A DNA stretch of 64,000 nucleotides from Jeongeupia sp. HS-3. Lineage in GTDB: Bacteria > Pseudomonadota > Gammaproteobacteria > Burkholderiales > Chitinibacteraceae. The first letter of the stretch is position 1; each line of letters begins with the position of its first letter. Shown one piece after another: positions 19,276 to 31,509 of this stretch. Location: assembly GCF_015140455.1 (NCBI RefSeq), contig NZ_AP024094.1, positions 2,418,001 through 2,482,000 of the forward strand. Reading direction: 5' to 3'. The notes under the pieces were generated by a model. It did not search any database and was not told where the DNA came from. It saw only the letters and a program-made list of their open reading frames with translations. Position numbers and translations under genes: made by a program.

Positions 19276-20397
19276 TCAAGCAAGGTTGCGAGCCATAAAC
19301 GAGTCGTAGGCCGCAATTGTTATTTGCTCATCGAACCGAACCTGCATGAACTTTCTACCAGCCTTTCCCATCTCTACCTTGGCTGCCGGCGACAACTGTA
19401 TGTACAGCATGATACTTTCAGCCAGCGCTTCGGCACTCTTGACCGGGCAGAGGAACCCTGTTTTTTCGTGTTCGACAATATCGCGACAGCCCGGAACATC
19501 CGTTGCGATCAGCGCTTTCTCCATGGATGCACCTTCCATGAGCGAGCGCGGCACACCTTCGCGGTAGGAAGGCAAAACAATACAATCCGCCTGCGCAATA
19601 AACTCACGCACGTCTGTCGTCGTGCCAAGATAGTCGATAACACCTTCATCGCGCCATTCTTGGATTTTTTCAGCATTGATCGCACTCGGATTATCAACAC
19701 CGCACGCCCCCAACAATTGAAAAATGGCATTAGGGTAACGCTGACGAACAATTCGCGCAGCCTCTACAAACTCGCCAATTCCTTTGTCCCACAACAAGCG
19801 AGCAATCAGCAAGAAGCGAAGTTTGCCATCATCACATGGTTTGTCTCTTGGAGAATACTGACATAGATCGATACCCTCGCCATCCAGAAGCATCGCCCGA
19901 TCGGCCGAGACCAGATGGCGCTCCAGAAAGATGAGGCGATCATCTTCATTCAGAAACCAGACCTCCCGCGGATAGCGAAACGCAAACTTATAAAGGCTGC
20001 AGGCAATTTTTGAAACGACACCCGGATTGACAAATGCATACCCCAAGCCAGTAGTCACCGCCAATGACGGTATCTGGGCCAATTTAGCCGCGATCGATCC
20101 GTAAATATTCGGCTTGATCGTATAGTGTACGATGAGAGTCGGCTTGGATCGCCGATAAATGCGCATCAAACGAAATACGAGACACGCATCCTCTATCGGG
20201 TTTACCCCTTTTGCCGACATCCTCAGATCAATGAACCCGCACCCCATATCAATCAATAGCTGGGCGCACTCATCCATGGGCGCTACAACCGTGACACGAG
20301 CCCCCAGGTTAATCCAGTGCTTGATCACGCCCGCGCGGAAGTTATAGAGCGACCACGCGGTATTGGCCACAAACAGAACGTGCCTATCAGTCTTCAT
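19276..20397 (-). CDS. GT4-family glycosyltransferase (PglA-like)
   Basis: A 373-aa GT-B enzyme. The N terminus VLFVANTAWSLYNFRAG and the donor-domain motif LPSYREGVPRSLMEGAS (E-x7-E) place it in family GT4, close in style to PglA-type transferases acting on lipid-linked sugars. It overlaps the upstream transferase by 4 bp (ATGA). It probably adds the second or third sugar of the repeat. Acceptor and donor are unknown. Base composition is AT-richer than flanking genes. Confidence 0.82.
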   Translation of the reverse strand: MKTDRHVLFVANTAWSLYNFRAGVIKHWINLGARVTVVAPMDECAQLLIDMGCGFIDLRMSAKGVNPIEDACLVFRLMRIYRRSKPTLIVHYTIKPNIYGSIAAKLAQIPSLAVTTGLGYAFVNPGVVSKIACSLYKFAFRYPREVWFLNEDDRLIFLERHLVSADRAMLLDGEGIDLCQYSPRDKPCDDGKLRFLLIARLLWDKGIGEFVEAARIVRQRYPNAIFQLLGACGVDNPSAINAEKIQEWRDEGVIDYLGTTTDVREFIAQADCIVLPSYREGVPRSLMEGASMEKALIATDVPGCRDIVEHEKTGFLCPVKSAEALAESIMLYIQLSPAAKVEMGKAGRKFMQVRFDEQITIAAYDSFMARNLA

Positions 20398-21494
20398 TCC
20401 GCCACTTTACCCTGATAAAGTTGAAGCCATTTTTCCACTGCGGCTCCCAAAGAAAAACGCTCTACGACTCGCTGGCGCGCAGCTTGGCCAATGCGTCTTT
20501 TTTGCTCCACCGACCAATCTAACGCCTCATTAATGGCAGCAGCCAATGCCTGTGAATCTTTGACAGGAACCAATATGCCTTCCTTTCCGATAACTTCGGC
20601 AACACCACCACAATTTGTTGCGACAACGACTCTTTCACATGCCATTGCCTCGGCAACAACCAGACCGAACCCTTCCCAAGCGGAGGAAAGCACAAATAAA
20701 TCTGCGGCGCTCATCCACGCGTTTATATCTCGCCGCATGCCAAGGAAGTGTACTTGGCCTGCAAGCCCCATCGTCTCCGCAAGATGCGGCAGCGTTTGGC
20801 ACAAATCTCCATCGCCAATAATTGCCAAATAAAGCGAGCGATCTTGAGGGCGAAGTAACGAGAAGGCACGCAGCAAATTCGGGTAATCCTTCGCTTCAGT
20901 CAAACGACCGACGGCCAATAGCAACCTCCCACCAGGAGGAAGACCAAGCTCTTGTCTGCGACTTTGGCGGTCGTTTTCACTAAACCGGAAATGTTCGACA
21001 TCAATACCATTGGCGACCGCAATCATTCGCCCGGGTTTGCACGCCCCTTTGGCGACAAATGCGTCGACCGCTTCCTCACTCACATTGGTAGAAATGTCTG
21101 CAAGCTGGTCGGTAAGCCGATACGCCCACATCCTCGACCTTCCGCCCTCACTGGTACTATGAGCAGTGCAAATCAAGCGAGGAATAGGCACGATCAGTCG
21201 CAACAACCGACAAAAGATGTTGGCATGGACCATATGGCTATGTATCACATCTGGCTTGAAATTCAGAATGATCCGACGAACCGCTTTCAATGCAGATATC
21301 AAACCAGAAGCCGTTTTCTGCATGTTCAGTTCGAAAAGCCTGACTCGGGTATCTACAGGACGATTCAGCGTAGCGCCATTCAAAGAAACCAAAGTGACCT
21401 CATGGCCAGCCATCGCGAAACAATCAACCAAATCGCAAACTTGGCGCTCTGCTCCCCCCATCCCCAAACCAGTAATAACCAGTAACAGCCTCAT
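20394..21494 (-). CDS. GT4-family glycosyltransferase
   Basis: A 366-aa GT-B enzyme. The N-terminal GLGMGGAERQVCDLV is the GGxE acceptor-side motif, and the C-terminal SAWEGFGLVVAEAMACERVV is the E-x7-E donor motif. LLLAVGRLTEAKDYPNLL is typical GT4. It overlaps the upstream wzy-like gene and the downstream transferase by ATGA junctions, so the three are translationally linked. Substrate unknown. Confidence 0.85.
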   Translation of the reverse strand: MRLLLVITGLGMGGAERQVCDLVDCFAMAGHEVTLVSLNGATLNRPVDTRVRLFELNMQKTASGLISALKAVRRIILNFKPDVIHSHMVHANIFCRLLRLIVPIPRLICTAHSTSEGGRSRMWAYRLTDQLADISTNVSEEAVDAFVAKGACKPGRMIAVANGIDVEHFRFSENDRQSRRQELGLPPGGRLLLAVGRLTEAKDYPNLLRAFSLLRPQDRSLYLAIIGDGDLCQTLPHLAETMGLAGQVHFLGMRRDINAWMSAADLFVLSSAWEGFGLVVAEAMACERVVVATNCGGVAEVIGKEGILVPVKDSQALAAAINEALDWSVEQKRRIGQAARQRVVERFSLGAAVEKWLQLYQGKVAE

Positions 21495-22453
21495 AGAAAA
21501 CTATTATTCACCAAGGTTGATTGATAAAAGTATATATTGATAAAAAGAAGCCCAACCACAAAGATCAAATCAACAGATCTAGACTTATTGGCCAGTGCGA
21601 CATAAACAAATGGCAAAAAAGAAATAACCAATCTACCTGCAATCGGAGAAAAAAAATACAATACCAAGTAACTCACAACCCCAATAAGCGCTACGGAATA
21701 CACACCTTCACTCAACAGCCAACTACGCCCGCGTGAAATCAAGATTAAGAAGAGCCCACCCCAGAGTATAAAAGCCGCACCTGAAGCGGTTGCTTCATTT
21801 GTCAAGTGTTCCTCCGTAGCTTGTCGCACCCCAAGATATTCTGCGGCAACGAGCCCAACCAATGCCAACATCGAAGCCCCTGCAGTATAGGCAGCAACTC
21901 TCCACTTCAAACCAAGATCAAATCGATCCAGAAGAAAATCTAAAATTAGAAACCCCAATATTATAAAGTTCAATGTATGAACAAAGGAAAGAATTAAACA
22001 TGCAAAAATCCACCACTTTCTTTTATTTGTAATACAAACAACAAACAACAAAACCGCTGAGCATAACCCCTGCCTAAGGACAACCATTCCAAGATGAAAA
22101 AACTGGGCAGAGCAGAGCAAAAGCAGAGCAACGAGCACAAATGACGTCAGCCCCCTAGCCTTGAGACCACAAGAGAGGAATATCAAGAATATCGAGAAAG
22201 ACGAGTAAAAAGCGGGAATAGACGCCGGGTCAAGAAAAAAACTCAAAAAATGATTCAAGAGCAAAAAAATGGGCTCATTGAAAAGCCCCTTAAATAGGGA
22301 GTATTCGAAATTATCTTTGAGGATAAAAATTGATTCATATGCATAAATCAGGTAATTATCCCGATCACGAAGAACATTCACCGGGAAAAGCTGGGCAACA
22401 ACAGCCGTAAATGAAGCAATTAAAATCGCACCACCGCTTTTTAGCTTCAACAC
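21491..22453 (-). CDS. EpsG/Wzy-like polysaccharide polymerase
   Basis: A 320-aa protein made of about nine to ten hydrophobic segments with few conserved motifs. VNVLRDRDNYLIYAYE near the N terminus and the FHLGMVVLRQGLCSAVLL helix fit the EpsG-like polymerase group. Wzy-type proteins polymerise lipid-linked repeat units in the periplasm. The call rests on topology and on position between glycosyltransferase genes and wzx. The coding sequence is strongly AT-rich compared with the flanks. Confidence 0.65.
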   Translation of the reverse strand: MLKLKSGGAILIASFTAVVAQLFPVNVLRDRDNYLIYAYESIFILKDNFEYSLFKGLFNEPIFLLLNHFLSFFLDPASIPAFYSSFSIFLIFLSCGLKARGLTSFVLVALLLLCSAQFFHLGMVVLRQGLCSAVLLFVVCITNKRKWWIFACLILSFVHTLNFIILGFLILDFLLDRFDLGLKWRVAAYTAGASMLALVGLVAAEYLGVRQATEEHLTNEATASGAAFILWGGLFLILISRGRSWLLSEGVYSVALIGVVSYLVLYFFSPIAGRLVISFLPFVYVALANKSRSVDLIFVVGLLFINIYFYQSTLVNNSFL

Positions 22454-22605
22454 CGCCCTCCCTTACCAATAAGCACTGAGGCCATTTTGCAACCCCATCC
22501 ATTTTGACATACAACGAAATCTAGTCGTCTCGAAACTGAATCAAAACAAATCAATAAACCATGCATGACTTCACACAGAAAACTGAGCCCCTTGAATGGC
22601 CCCAT

Positions 22606-23718
22606 TTAATTCAAACCCAACAAATGCACCCACTTAATCAACACCACATCAAGATCGAATTTTTCCACGCCTTTTAAAGCTTCATTTTGATGAAATAGAT
22701 AACGTTCATCGTCATTCGCCATTTCAATGGCGTCACACAATGCCGTGGCCAGCGCAACAACATCCTCGGGTGGACACAGCCATCCGTTCCGCCTGTGCTG
22801 AATAATTTCGCTGGGCCCTGTATCGCAATCAAAAGCGACCATTGGCAACCCATGCGCAGATGCCTCAAGTAATACCATCGGCAGCCCCTCATAACGGGAA
22901 CTCAAAACATACAGACGTGAATGCCGATAGTAAGGCTCAATATTTTTCTGAAATGGGATTAATGAAGCAGAGCTTTCAACACCAAAATCTTTTATAAGAC
23001 CTTCAAGTAAAGCCTTATCTTCACCATCACCGATTATTTGCAACTTCCAGCCAGGCGACTTAACTGAGACAAGACTCCACGCTCGCAACAGAAGATCAAA
23101 CCCCTTTTGGTGAACGAATCGCCCAGCAGCTAAAACGATTTTTTGTCGATCATTTGTGTTGATAGCACTTAAAATAGTCTGAGATGGTGATGGCGATGGA
23201 TTTGGAATAGCGACCACGGAGGCCCGACACCAAGCGCCCTGCACCCAGAACGACTTATCACGCTCAGTTAATGTAACAACATTGTCACACATCAACGCAG
23301 CCATATGTCGTGCGATCCGCCGGTTTCTTCTCCCAAGATCCACTTTGAAATTGAAATGCTCCCAGCAAACGTGCTTAATCGAAAGCCCGTAAACGGCGGG
23401 AACGGCAAATAACGCCAACATGGATTCTACATCAATCAACACATCAACACTGCGAGAGCGAAGGAATCGTCGAAGACGAATTACAACCAGCGCAAACCAT
23501 AAAGAAAATCGATGTCGACTAGCAAACAGCGAATGACAAACCACTTGCGGATCAAGATCGAAAAATGGTTTTCGCCCCCCCCAAAGGCTCAAAATTGTTA
23601 TTTGACAATCACGACGGTGTGCCAACGCATTGGCAACCAAACTTACCACCCGTTCAGTTCCGCCACTAGAATCCAAGTTTCCGACAAAAAAACATATATT
23701 TTTTTTCATAGTCTGCAA
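22606..23718 (-). CDS. GT4-family glycosyltransferase (AmsD-like)
   Basis: A 370-aa GT-B enzyme. FVGNLDSSGGTERVVSLVANAL is the acceptor-domain motif, GRFVHQKGFDLLLRAW opens the donor domain, and SSRYEGLPMVLLEASAHGLP is the E-x7-E motif. It resembles exopolysaccharide transferases of the amylovoran type. It lies between wzx and the wzy-like gene. Donor and acceptor are unknown. Start is at 23718, or three codons later (MKKN). Confidence 0.8.
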   Translation of the reverse strand: MQTMKKNICFFVGNLDSSGGTERVVSLVANALAHRRDCQITILSLWGGRKPFFDLDPQVVCHSLFASRHRFSLWFALVVIRLRRFLRSRSVDVLIDVESMLALFAVPAVYGLSIKHVCWEHFNFKVDLGRRNRRIARHMAALMCDNVVTLTERDKSFWVQGAWCRASVVAIPNPSPSPSQTILSAINTNDRQKIVLAAGRFVHQKGFDLLLRAWSLVSVKSPGWKLQIIGDGEDKALLEGLIKDFGVESSASLIPFQKNIEPYYRHSRLYVLSSRYEGLPMVLLEASAHGLPMVAFDCDTGPSEIIQHRRNGWLCPPEDVVALATALCDAIEMANDDERYLFHQNEALKGVEKFDLDVVLIKWVHLLGLN

Positions 23719-23732
23719 CGATCACCAAATTT

Positions 23733-24947
23733 TCAACGGAAAATCCATCTAACCCCAGCACCGATGGCAAAAACATAACCAGATGCAACAGCCATCACAG
23801 CACCTATGCCGCCGTAGCTTGGAATAGTAAAATAACCAACAACAACACATATTACTGCTGCAGCACCCCATTTCAGAATAGTCTTTTGCCCAAGGCCATA
23901 TTTAATCAAGTAGGTATTCAGTCCAGCCTCAAAAAAGACCAACGGACATAAAAGCAAAGACGCCGACAAAGTTTTTGCACCATAAACAAATTCACCACCA
24001 AATACAGCGCCCATAATCCATTCACTTGCACTAAATAAAGAAAGGCATCCAATTAAGGCCAGCCCCCCCATGCCTAATGCAAGAAATAGAACATGTTTTT
24101 TCACTAAAGATTCATTTCTTGATCCATATATCAAAACTGGCGCAGCACTAACAGCCATCAATGGAGCCAACTGATTTACATTATCAGTAATTTGCATGCT
24201 TGCGGAATAAATGCCCAATTCATGCGCACTAGATAAAAATCGCACAAGAAATCGATCGACCCTCAGAAAACCGTACATTGCGATCAACCCTACAAGAAAC
24301 GGCCACCCTTGAGCGAAAAGACTATAAATCTCTTCTCGGCAAAAAGCATCTTTAGCTCGTCCAAATCTTCGCCTAAAAACATAAAGCAACCCTAATGAAA
24401 TTAAACAAGCCTCTAACACCCAAGCAAACGCGTAATAAATTGGATTATTCACACCCAAAGAATAAACACAAACTACAAATAAAAGCCGACCCAACGTTGC
24501 ACACAAACCAAGTAGAGACGCGACCCGAGCTGCGGACTGAGACTGCAAATACGTTGTGACTACGGCGGAGGGCTCTCTAAAAAAAACCATCAACCCGACA
24601 ACAGCAACAGTCCAAAACTCCCTCCCGCTTCCCATTGAAAAAAATGAGAATATCAGCAACACTCCATACGAACATCCGGCCGCCAGTTCTCGCAAAAGAA
24701 AAGCATTGAAAATAACACGCCTTGCCTTTAGCCGACTGGAATCCACCATGCGAGGTAGAATGACCTCCGCGCCACACACCAAACCGAACGAAGAAAAGAA
24801 AAGCACAACCGCAAGCGCGTACTGAAACTCTCCATATCCCCCAACACCAAGAGATCTGGCAATCAAACCACTAACAATCAGTGCAGATACAACCTGCCCC
24901 CCACGCTCTACAAGAAGCCAGCCGAAATTAAGAGCAATTTTCTTCAC
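23733..24947 (-). CDS. Wzx-like polysaccharide flippase
   Basis: Integral membrane protein of about 404 aa with twelve or so hydrophobic helices, belonging to the MOP/polysaccharide-synthesis superfamily. It would flip lipid-linked repeats to the periplasmic side. LVERGGQVVSALIVSGLIARSLG at the N terminus is typical. I chose GTG 24947 because it removes an unusual cysteine-rich extension that begins at TTG 24980; neither start has a good RBS. AT-rich, like its neighbours. Confidence 0.75.
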   Translation of the reverse strand: MKKIALNFGWLLVERGGQVVSALIVSGLIARSLGVGGYGEFQYALAVVLFFSSFGLVCGAEVILPRMVDSSRLKARRVIFNAFLLRELAAGCSYGVLLIFSFFSMGSGREFWTVAVVGLMVFFREPSAVVTTYLQSQSAARVASLLGLCATLGRLLFVVCVYSLGVNNPIYYAFAWVLEACLISLGLLYVFRRRFGRAKDAFCREEIYSLFAQGWPFLVGLIAMYGFLRVDRFLVRFLSSAHELGIYSASMQITDNVNQLAPLMAVSAAPVLIYGSRNESLVKKHVLFLALGMGGLALIGCLSLFSASEWIMGAVFGGEFVYGAKTLSASLLLCPLVFFEAGLNTYLIKYGLGQKTILKWGAAAVICVVVGYFTIPSYGGIGAVMAVASGYVFAIGAGVRWIFR

Positions 24948-25214
24948 AAGACATATCAGAAAGATACTGCATGAAAACAAACCAAAGATCTGACATATTA
25001 CAAACGAAACAACGCTCGTTCGCCAGAACCATACGGTAAACCATGTAAAATCTTGACACTTTTTTGAATCACATCTCTACCGCCCACTGTCACCTTCAAT
25101 CGAATTGATCAATTTACAAGCAACACAAAAAAACGACATTCTCTTCATACCACCATTCAAACAATCAAAACGTATATGGCGATTCATCTAAAATAAGAAG
25201 CCTTGAAAATGGCT

Positions 25215-26222
25215 CTATACTGCATTCTTTTTCATACGGGCACTTTCTCTCACTATTGCCACCAAAAACATCACTACCCCGCCAAAGAAGGCCGCCAATA
25301 CCGTAATTAACCCACGCTTTGGTCCGGATTCTTCATCAGGCGTGTCCGCCCAACTGATTTTCAATTCATCCCGCTCTTGTGCTTTGACCAATTCAACACG
25401 GCGGTCGAGCCGGTCTTTCATCGCCCCCCAGTAGGCTTCGTCTTGTAGGGCGTTAATGGCCGCAATCCACTTTCCAAGGTCACCGTTATTGCGCTTCATA
25501 TTTTCCACGAGCAGGCGCTGCATGCTGGAAAGCTGATCCTGCATTTTGACGATCTGACTCTGTGCCAAATCGGAAATGCCTTGTTGTTGCAAAGTGGCCT
25601 CGGCCTGAATTCCGGCAAGGCTGATGATGCCGTATCGCTCAGCAGGCGGTATCTGGTCGATGATTTCTTTGACCGCGGGTTCAGCCAGGAGCTTACTGGC
25701 CTTGGCTTTGTTTTCAGCTGCCATGTCGCGCCGCAACTCCAGATCGTGCCTGGTCTTGGATGCTTCCAGCAGGCGCAATTCAAACAACTGCTGGGTCAAA
25801 CCCTGACCAAAGGCATTGGCCAATTTGGCAGCAAAGGCCGGCTCGGTGTCGGTTACCTGCAGAACCAGCGAGCCTTCCTTGGCATTCGGCTTGATTTTGA
25901 CGTGGCGTTCGATTGCGCGCAACGTGCTGTCAGCCCCCTGCGTACCGTAATGCTGTTTGAGCTGAAGCGCCTTGGAAACCGGGTTGATCAACAGCTCGTC
26001 ATTCAGCAACCAGGCGTAAACAGCCGTATTCTTTGAAGGCGCAATTTTCAGCGTAGCGGTGTACTGGTTTGGCAAAGCCAGCGTGACGGCCAGAGCCAAT
26101 AAACCCGCGAGCAGCGGAACCAGGATCAAGGCCCGTTTATGCCGGGCCAGGACTACCAGAATGTCTAGCAGCGAAATTTCCTGCTCGCGGGTCGAAGGAT
26201 CGTGCTGTGCGTTTATAGTCAT
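25215..26222 (-). CDS. Wzz-type chain-length determinant protein
   Basis: A 335-aa inner-membrane protein with two transmembrane segments framing a periplasmic coiled-coil domain: TM1 near residues 32-52 (LILVPLLAGLLALAVTLAL) and TM2 near 305-325 (LITVLAAFFGGVVMFLVAIV), with proline/glycine before it. This is the polysaccharide co-polymerase layout controlling polymer length. It has no cytoplasmic kinase domain. It is first of the segment that also holds wzx and the polymerase-like gene, and it lies 267 bp upstream of wzx in AT-rich DNA with no gene. Confidence 0.85.
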   Translation of the reverse strand: MTINAQHDPSTREQEISLLDILVVLARHKRALILVPLLAGLLALAVTLALPNQYTATLKIAPSKNTAVYAWLLNDELLINPVSKALQLKQHYGTQGADSTLRAIERHVKIKPNAKEGSLVLQVTDTEPAFAAKLANAFGQGLTQQLFELRLLEASKTRHDLELRRDMAAENKAKASKLLAEPAVKEIIDQIPPAERYGIISLAGIQAEATLQQQGISDLAQSQIVKMQDQLSSMQRLLVENMKRNNGDLGKWIAAINALQDEAYWGAMKDRLDRRVELVKAQERDELKISWADTPDEESGPKRGLITVLAAFFGGVVMFLVAIVRESARMKKNAV

Positions 26223-26303
26223 CGGTCATCCATGGAGCGCTTTTGTGTCATGGCCGTTTTGGCATGGACAAGCGCCGTGCATCAGCCCGACGCCATCGTC
26301 CAT

Positions 26304-26945
26304 TTAAAGCGCAAACACAGATCGCGCTGGCTGCAGCCGTGGCAGGTTGTATTCAAACAAGGTTTCTTCCGCACCGGCACCGGCACTGACACGTACCGCA
26401 CGCATGATCGGCAACTCGCCAACAATGCCAAGCACTCTGCCACCACTGGCCAGCAACTCCTTCAGAGCCGCTGGCAGCACGTCAAACGAGCCACAAACGA
26501 TAATCGCGTCATATGGTGCTTGCGCATTAAATCCGAGCAGATCGCTAGTCTGCTCTATCCGCACATTCTTGATCCCGGCACGCTGCACACCGGCCTGGGC
26601 GAACGCCACCTTCTCGGCAGTGTCATCACTCCCATACACCTGCGCACACAGCCCGGCAGCCAACCCGATCAGATACGCGCCACTGGCCGCACCGATCACC
26701 AACACCTTGTCGGTCGGCTTGAGCTGGGCTTCCTGGACAAAGCGAGCCTCGACCTTCGGCGACAGCATCTGCCCGCCACAGGGCAGCGGCAGTTCGGTGT
26801 CGACAAAGGCCAGCGCCTTTTTGTCGGCCGGGACGAAGTCTTCGCGCTTCAAGGCGAGCACACGGTCGAGCACCTTCGAATCCAGCACGTTCCACGGGCG
26901 AATCTGTTGTTCTACCAGCAGGTAGCGGGCGTGTTCCAAATCCAT
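26304..26945 (-). CDS. Protein-L-isoaspartate O-methyltransferase family protein
   Basis: A 213-aa SAM-dependent methyltransferase. VLVIGAASGAYLIGLAA is the SAM-binding glycine motif (here GAASG rather than the usual GTGSG). NVLDSKVLDRVLALKREDFVP and GGQMLSPKVEARFVQ are typical of the Pcm group. Some members repair isoaspartyl residues; this divergent, short subgroup may not. It sits between wzz and the thiC riboswitch. Confidence 0.75.
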   Translation of the reverse strand: MDLEHARYLLVEQQIRPWNVLDSKVLDRVLALKREDFVPADKKALAFVDTELPLPCGGQMLSPKVEARFVQEAQLKPTDKVLVIGAASGAYLIGLAAGLCAQVYGSDDTAEKVAFAQAGVQRAGIKNVRIEQTSDLLGFNAQAPYDAIIVCGSFDVLPAALKELLASGGRVLGIVGELPIMRAVRVSAGAGAEETLFEYNLPRLQPARSVFAL

Positions 26946-27043
26946 CTTTGCATCACCTCAAGCTGGCCCCGTCCAGCGGGGCGCGATTTCCTTAATAGCT
27001 TGTAATTATCCCACAATATCAGTACCGTCACAGCCTGTAGTTC

Positions 27044-29113
<2,070 letters not shown>

Positions 29114-29127
29114 TTTCCTCGTATTGC

Positions 29128-29165
29128 CAATGAAAAATGGCCTGCAATGCGGCCGTTTTTCATTT
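29128..29165. terminator. Bidirectional terminator between thiC and rmlC
   Basis: AAAAATGGCC pairs with GGCCGTTTTT around a TGCAATGC loop. A and T runs lie on both sides, between convergent genes. Confidence 0.75.
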
Positions 29166-29171
29166 TCAGCC

Positions 29172-29735
29172 TCAACGGCTGGATGTACCGCCCAGGACGA
29201 CCGGCCTTGCTTCGGCAAAGGCCGGCGCGCAGCCGTCTTTCGCTGACAACAACGGTATCCTCACCGGCCAAGCGATGGCGAGCGCCGGATCATCCCAGGC
29301 AATAACCCGCTCGTCGCTGGCATCCCAATACTCGGTCGCTTTATAGAGCAGCTCGACCGTCTCGCTCATGGCCAGAAAACCGTGCGCAAAGCCGGGCGGA
29401 ATCCACAACTGACGCTTCTCGGCAGCATTCAATCTCACACAGAAGCTCTGGCCATACGTCGCGGAACCAGCGCGCAGATCGACAGCGACATCAAACGCCT
29501 CGCCGCGAATCACCCTAACGAGTTTGCCCTGTGGCCGATTTTGCTGGTAGTGCAAACCGCGCAGCGTCCCGAACACCGACAGCGAGTGGTTGTCCTGAAC
29601 GAAGCGCACCGGCTCGCCGAGCGCGGCGGCAAAATCTCGCTCGTTGAAGCTCTCATAAAAAAAACCGCGCTCGTCTTCGAACACGGTCGGCTCGATCAAC
29701 TTGACATCAGCGATGGCCATTTCAATCAGCTTCAT
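29172..29735 (-). CDS. rmlC: dTDP-4-dehydrorhamnose 3,5-epimerase
   Basis: Cupin-fold epimerase, third step of dTDP-L-rhamnose synthesis. The 187-aa product has FEDERGFFYESFN, DNHSLSVFGTLRGLHYQ (catalytic His in RGLHYQ) and IPPGFAHGFL. It is last of an rmlB-D-A-C operon and overlaps rmlA by one base. Confidence 0.96.
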   Translation of the reverse strand: MKLIEMAIADVKLIEPTVFEDERGFFYESFNERDFAAALGEPVRFVQDNHSLSVFGTLRGLHYQQNRPQGKLVRVIRGEAFDVAVDLRAGSATYGQSFCVRLNAAEKRQLWIPPGFAHGFLAMSETVELLYKATEYWDASDERVIAWDDPALAIAWPVRIPLLSAKDGCAPAFAEARPVVLGGTSSR

Positions 29736-30619
29736 CAGAACACCGTATCGTCGAGCAGCGCGGTCAGGTAGCGGCTGTAGTCGTTATTGCCGAGTGCCGC
29801 AGCCAGTCCTCGGATATCTGCCGCATTGATCCAGCCTTGCCGATAGGCGATTTCTTCGGGGCAGCAAACCTTGAGCCCCTGACGCGATTCGATCGTCTGG
29901 ATAAACTGGCTCGCCTCGAGCATCGCCGCCGGCGTACCGGTATCCAGCCAGGCATAGCCGCGCCCAAGTATCCGCACATCCAGCCTGCCTTGTGCAAGGT
30001 AAGCCGCGTTGACGTCGGTGATTTCAAGCTCGCCACGATGCGATGGCTGGATGGTTTTGGCAATCTGCACCGCTTGTGCATCGTAAAAGTACAGACCGCT
30101 GACCGCGTATGACGACTTCGGCCACAACGGCTTTTCTTCGATGTTCAGCGCCTTACCCTGCGCATCGAACGCGACAACGCCGTAGCGTTGCGGATCATTG
30201 ACCCGATAGGCAAAAACCGTTGCGCCCTGGGGTTGGGCTGCGGCAGCTTGCAATAGGGCGGCCAGATCGTGACCGTAAAACAGGTTATCGCCAAGCGCGA
30301 GCGCACAGCAATTGTTACCAATGAACACCTCGCCGATCAGCAGCGCCTGAGCCAGCCCATCCGGAGATGCTTGCACCGCGTATTGCAGCGAAATACCCCA
30401 CTGGCTGCCATCACCGAGCAATTGCTCGAAACGCGGCGTGTCCTGCGGGGTCGAGATAATGAGGATCTCGCGGATGCCCGCCAGCATCAGCGTGCCGAGC
30501 GGGTAGTAAACCATCGGCTTGTCGTAGATCGGCAGCAGCTGCTTCGAGACGGCGAGCGTCGCCGGATACAACCGGGTGCCCGAGCCTCCTGCGAGGATGA
30601 TGCCCTTGCGCGACGTCAT
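29735..30619 (-). CDS. rmlA: Glucose-1-phosphate thymidylyltransferase
   Basis: First enzyme of dTDP-L-rhamnose synthesis. The 294-aa product has [16 protein letters not shown] (nucleotide binding), [26 protein letters not shown] and [10 protein letters not shown]. Length and motif order are standard. It overlaps rmlD by 4 bp. Confidence 0.97.
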   Translation of the reverse strand: MTSRKGIILAGGSGTRLYPATLAVSKQLLPIYDKPMVYYPLGTLMLAGIREILIISTPQDTPRFEQLLGDGSQWGISLQYAVQASPDGLAQALLIGEVFIGNNCCALALGDNLFYGHDLAALLQAAAAQPQGATVFAYRVNDPQRYGVVAFDAQGKALNIEEKPLWPKSSYAVSGLYFYDAQAVQIAKTIQPSHRGELEITDVNAAYLAQGRLDVRILGRGYAWLDTGTPAAMLEASQFIQTIESRQGLKVCCPEEIAYRQGWINAADIRGLAAALGNNDYSRYLTALLDDTVF

Positions 30620-31509
30620 CGGGCGGTTCCGTACAGTTGTTTGATCACGTCAGCGACACCGATTTGCCACTGTGGCAGGGTCGTGCCCAGGGCTTGGCGC
30701 AGCTTGCGCGTATCCAGCCTGGAATTCGCCGGGCGCGCCGCGGTCAGCGGGTATTCGATCGCAGTGACGGCGCGAATTGCCTCTGCGCTCAAAGTCAACG
30801 GCATACCCAACGCCTGTGCGGCGCGGACAATGGTTTGTGCATAGCCATGCCACGATGTTTCACCCGCCGCCGTCAGATGATAAGTGCCTTGAATCTGTTC
30901 CCGTTGTAGGCATTCGACCAGCAATTGTGCGCTGATGTCCGCAATCAGGCTGGCCACCGTCGGCGCCCCATATTGATCGGCAACGACCTCCAGATGCTGT
31001 CGTTCATGCGCCAGCCGCAAGATCGTTTTAAGAAAATTGTCGCCATGCGCGCCGAATACCCAACTGATTCGCACAATCAGATACCGGCAACCACTCGCAT
31101 GGATCGCCTCTTCGCCTGCCAATTTGCTCCGGCCATATACCGACAAGGGTTTAGGCGTATCGGTTTCAAGATAGGGTTCGGCCTTGCGGCCATCAAACAC
31201 GTAATCGCTGGAGTAGTGCAGCAACAGCGCATCCAGGCGCAAGGCCTCGGCGGCCAGAATGGATGGCGCCATCGCGTTGACTGCATAGGCCAACTCAGGC
31301 TCTCGCTCGGCTTGATCGACAGCGGTATAGCCCGCAGCATTAACGATCACATCGGGCCGAATATCCTGCACCAGTGCGCGCAGCACGTCAGGATTAGCGA
31401 AATCGCAATCGCGGCGACCAACCGCAATCACCTCGCCCAGCACGGCCAGACTGCGTTGCAGCTCAAAGCCAATCTGACCATTTTTGCCAGTAAGCAAAAT
31501 ACGCGGCAT
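30616..31509 (-). CDS. rmlD: dTDP-4-dehydrorhamnose reductase
   Basis: Last enzyme of dTDP-L-rhamnose synthesis, an NAD(P)H-dependent SDR. The 297-aa product has the [14 protein letters not shown] cofactor motif, DYVFDG, and the YGRSKLAGE catalytic Tyr-x3-Lys. It follows rmlB without a gap. Confidence 0.96.
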   Translation of the reverse strand: MPRILLTGKNGQIGFELQRSLAVLGEVIAVGRRDCDFANPDVLRALVQDIRPDVIVNAAGYTAVDQAEREPELAYAVNAMAPSILAAEALRLDALLLHYSSDYVFDGRKAEPYLETDTPKPLSVYGRSKLAGEEAIHASGCRYLIVRISWVFGAHGDNFLKTILRLAHERQHLEVVADQYGAPTVASLIADISAQLLVECLQREQIQGTYHLTAAGETSWHGYAQTIVRAAQALGMPLTLSAEAIRAVTAIEYPLTAARPANSRLDTRKLRQALGTTLPQWQIGVADVIKQLYGTAR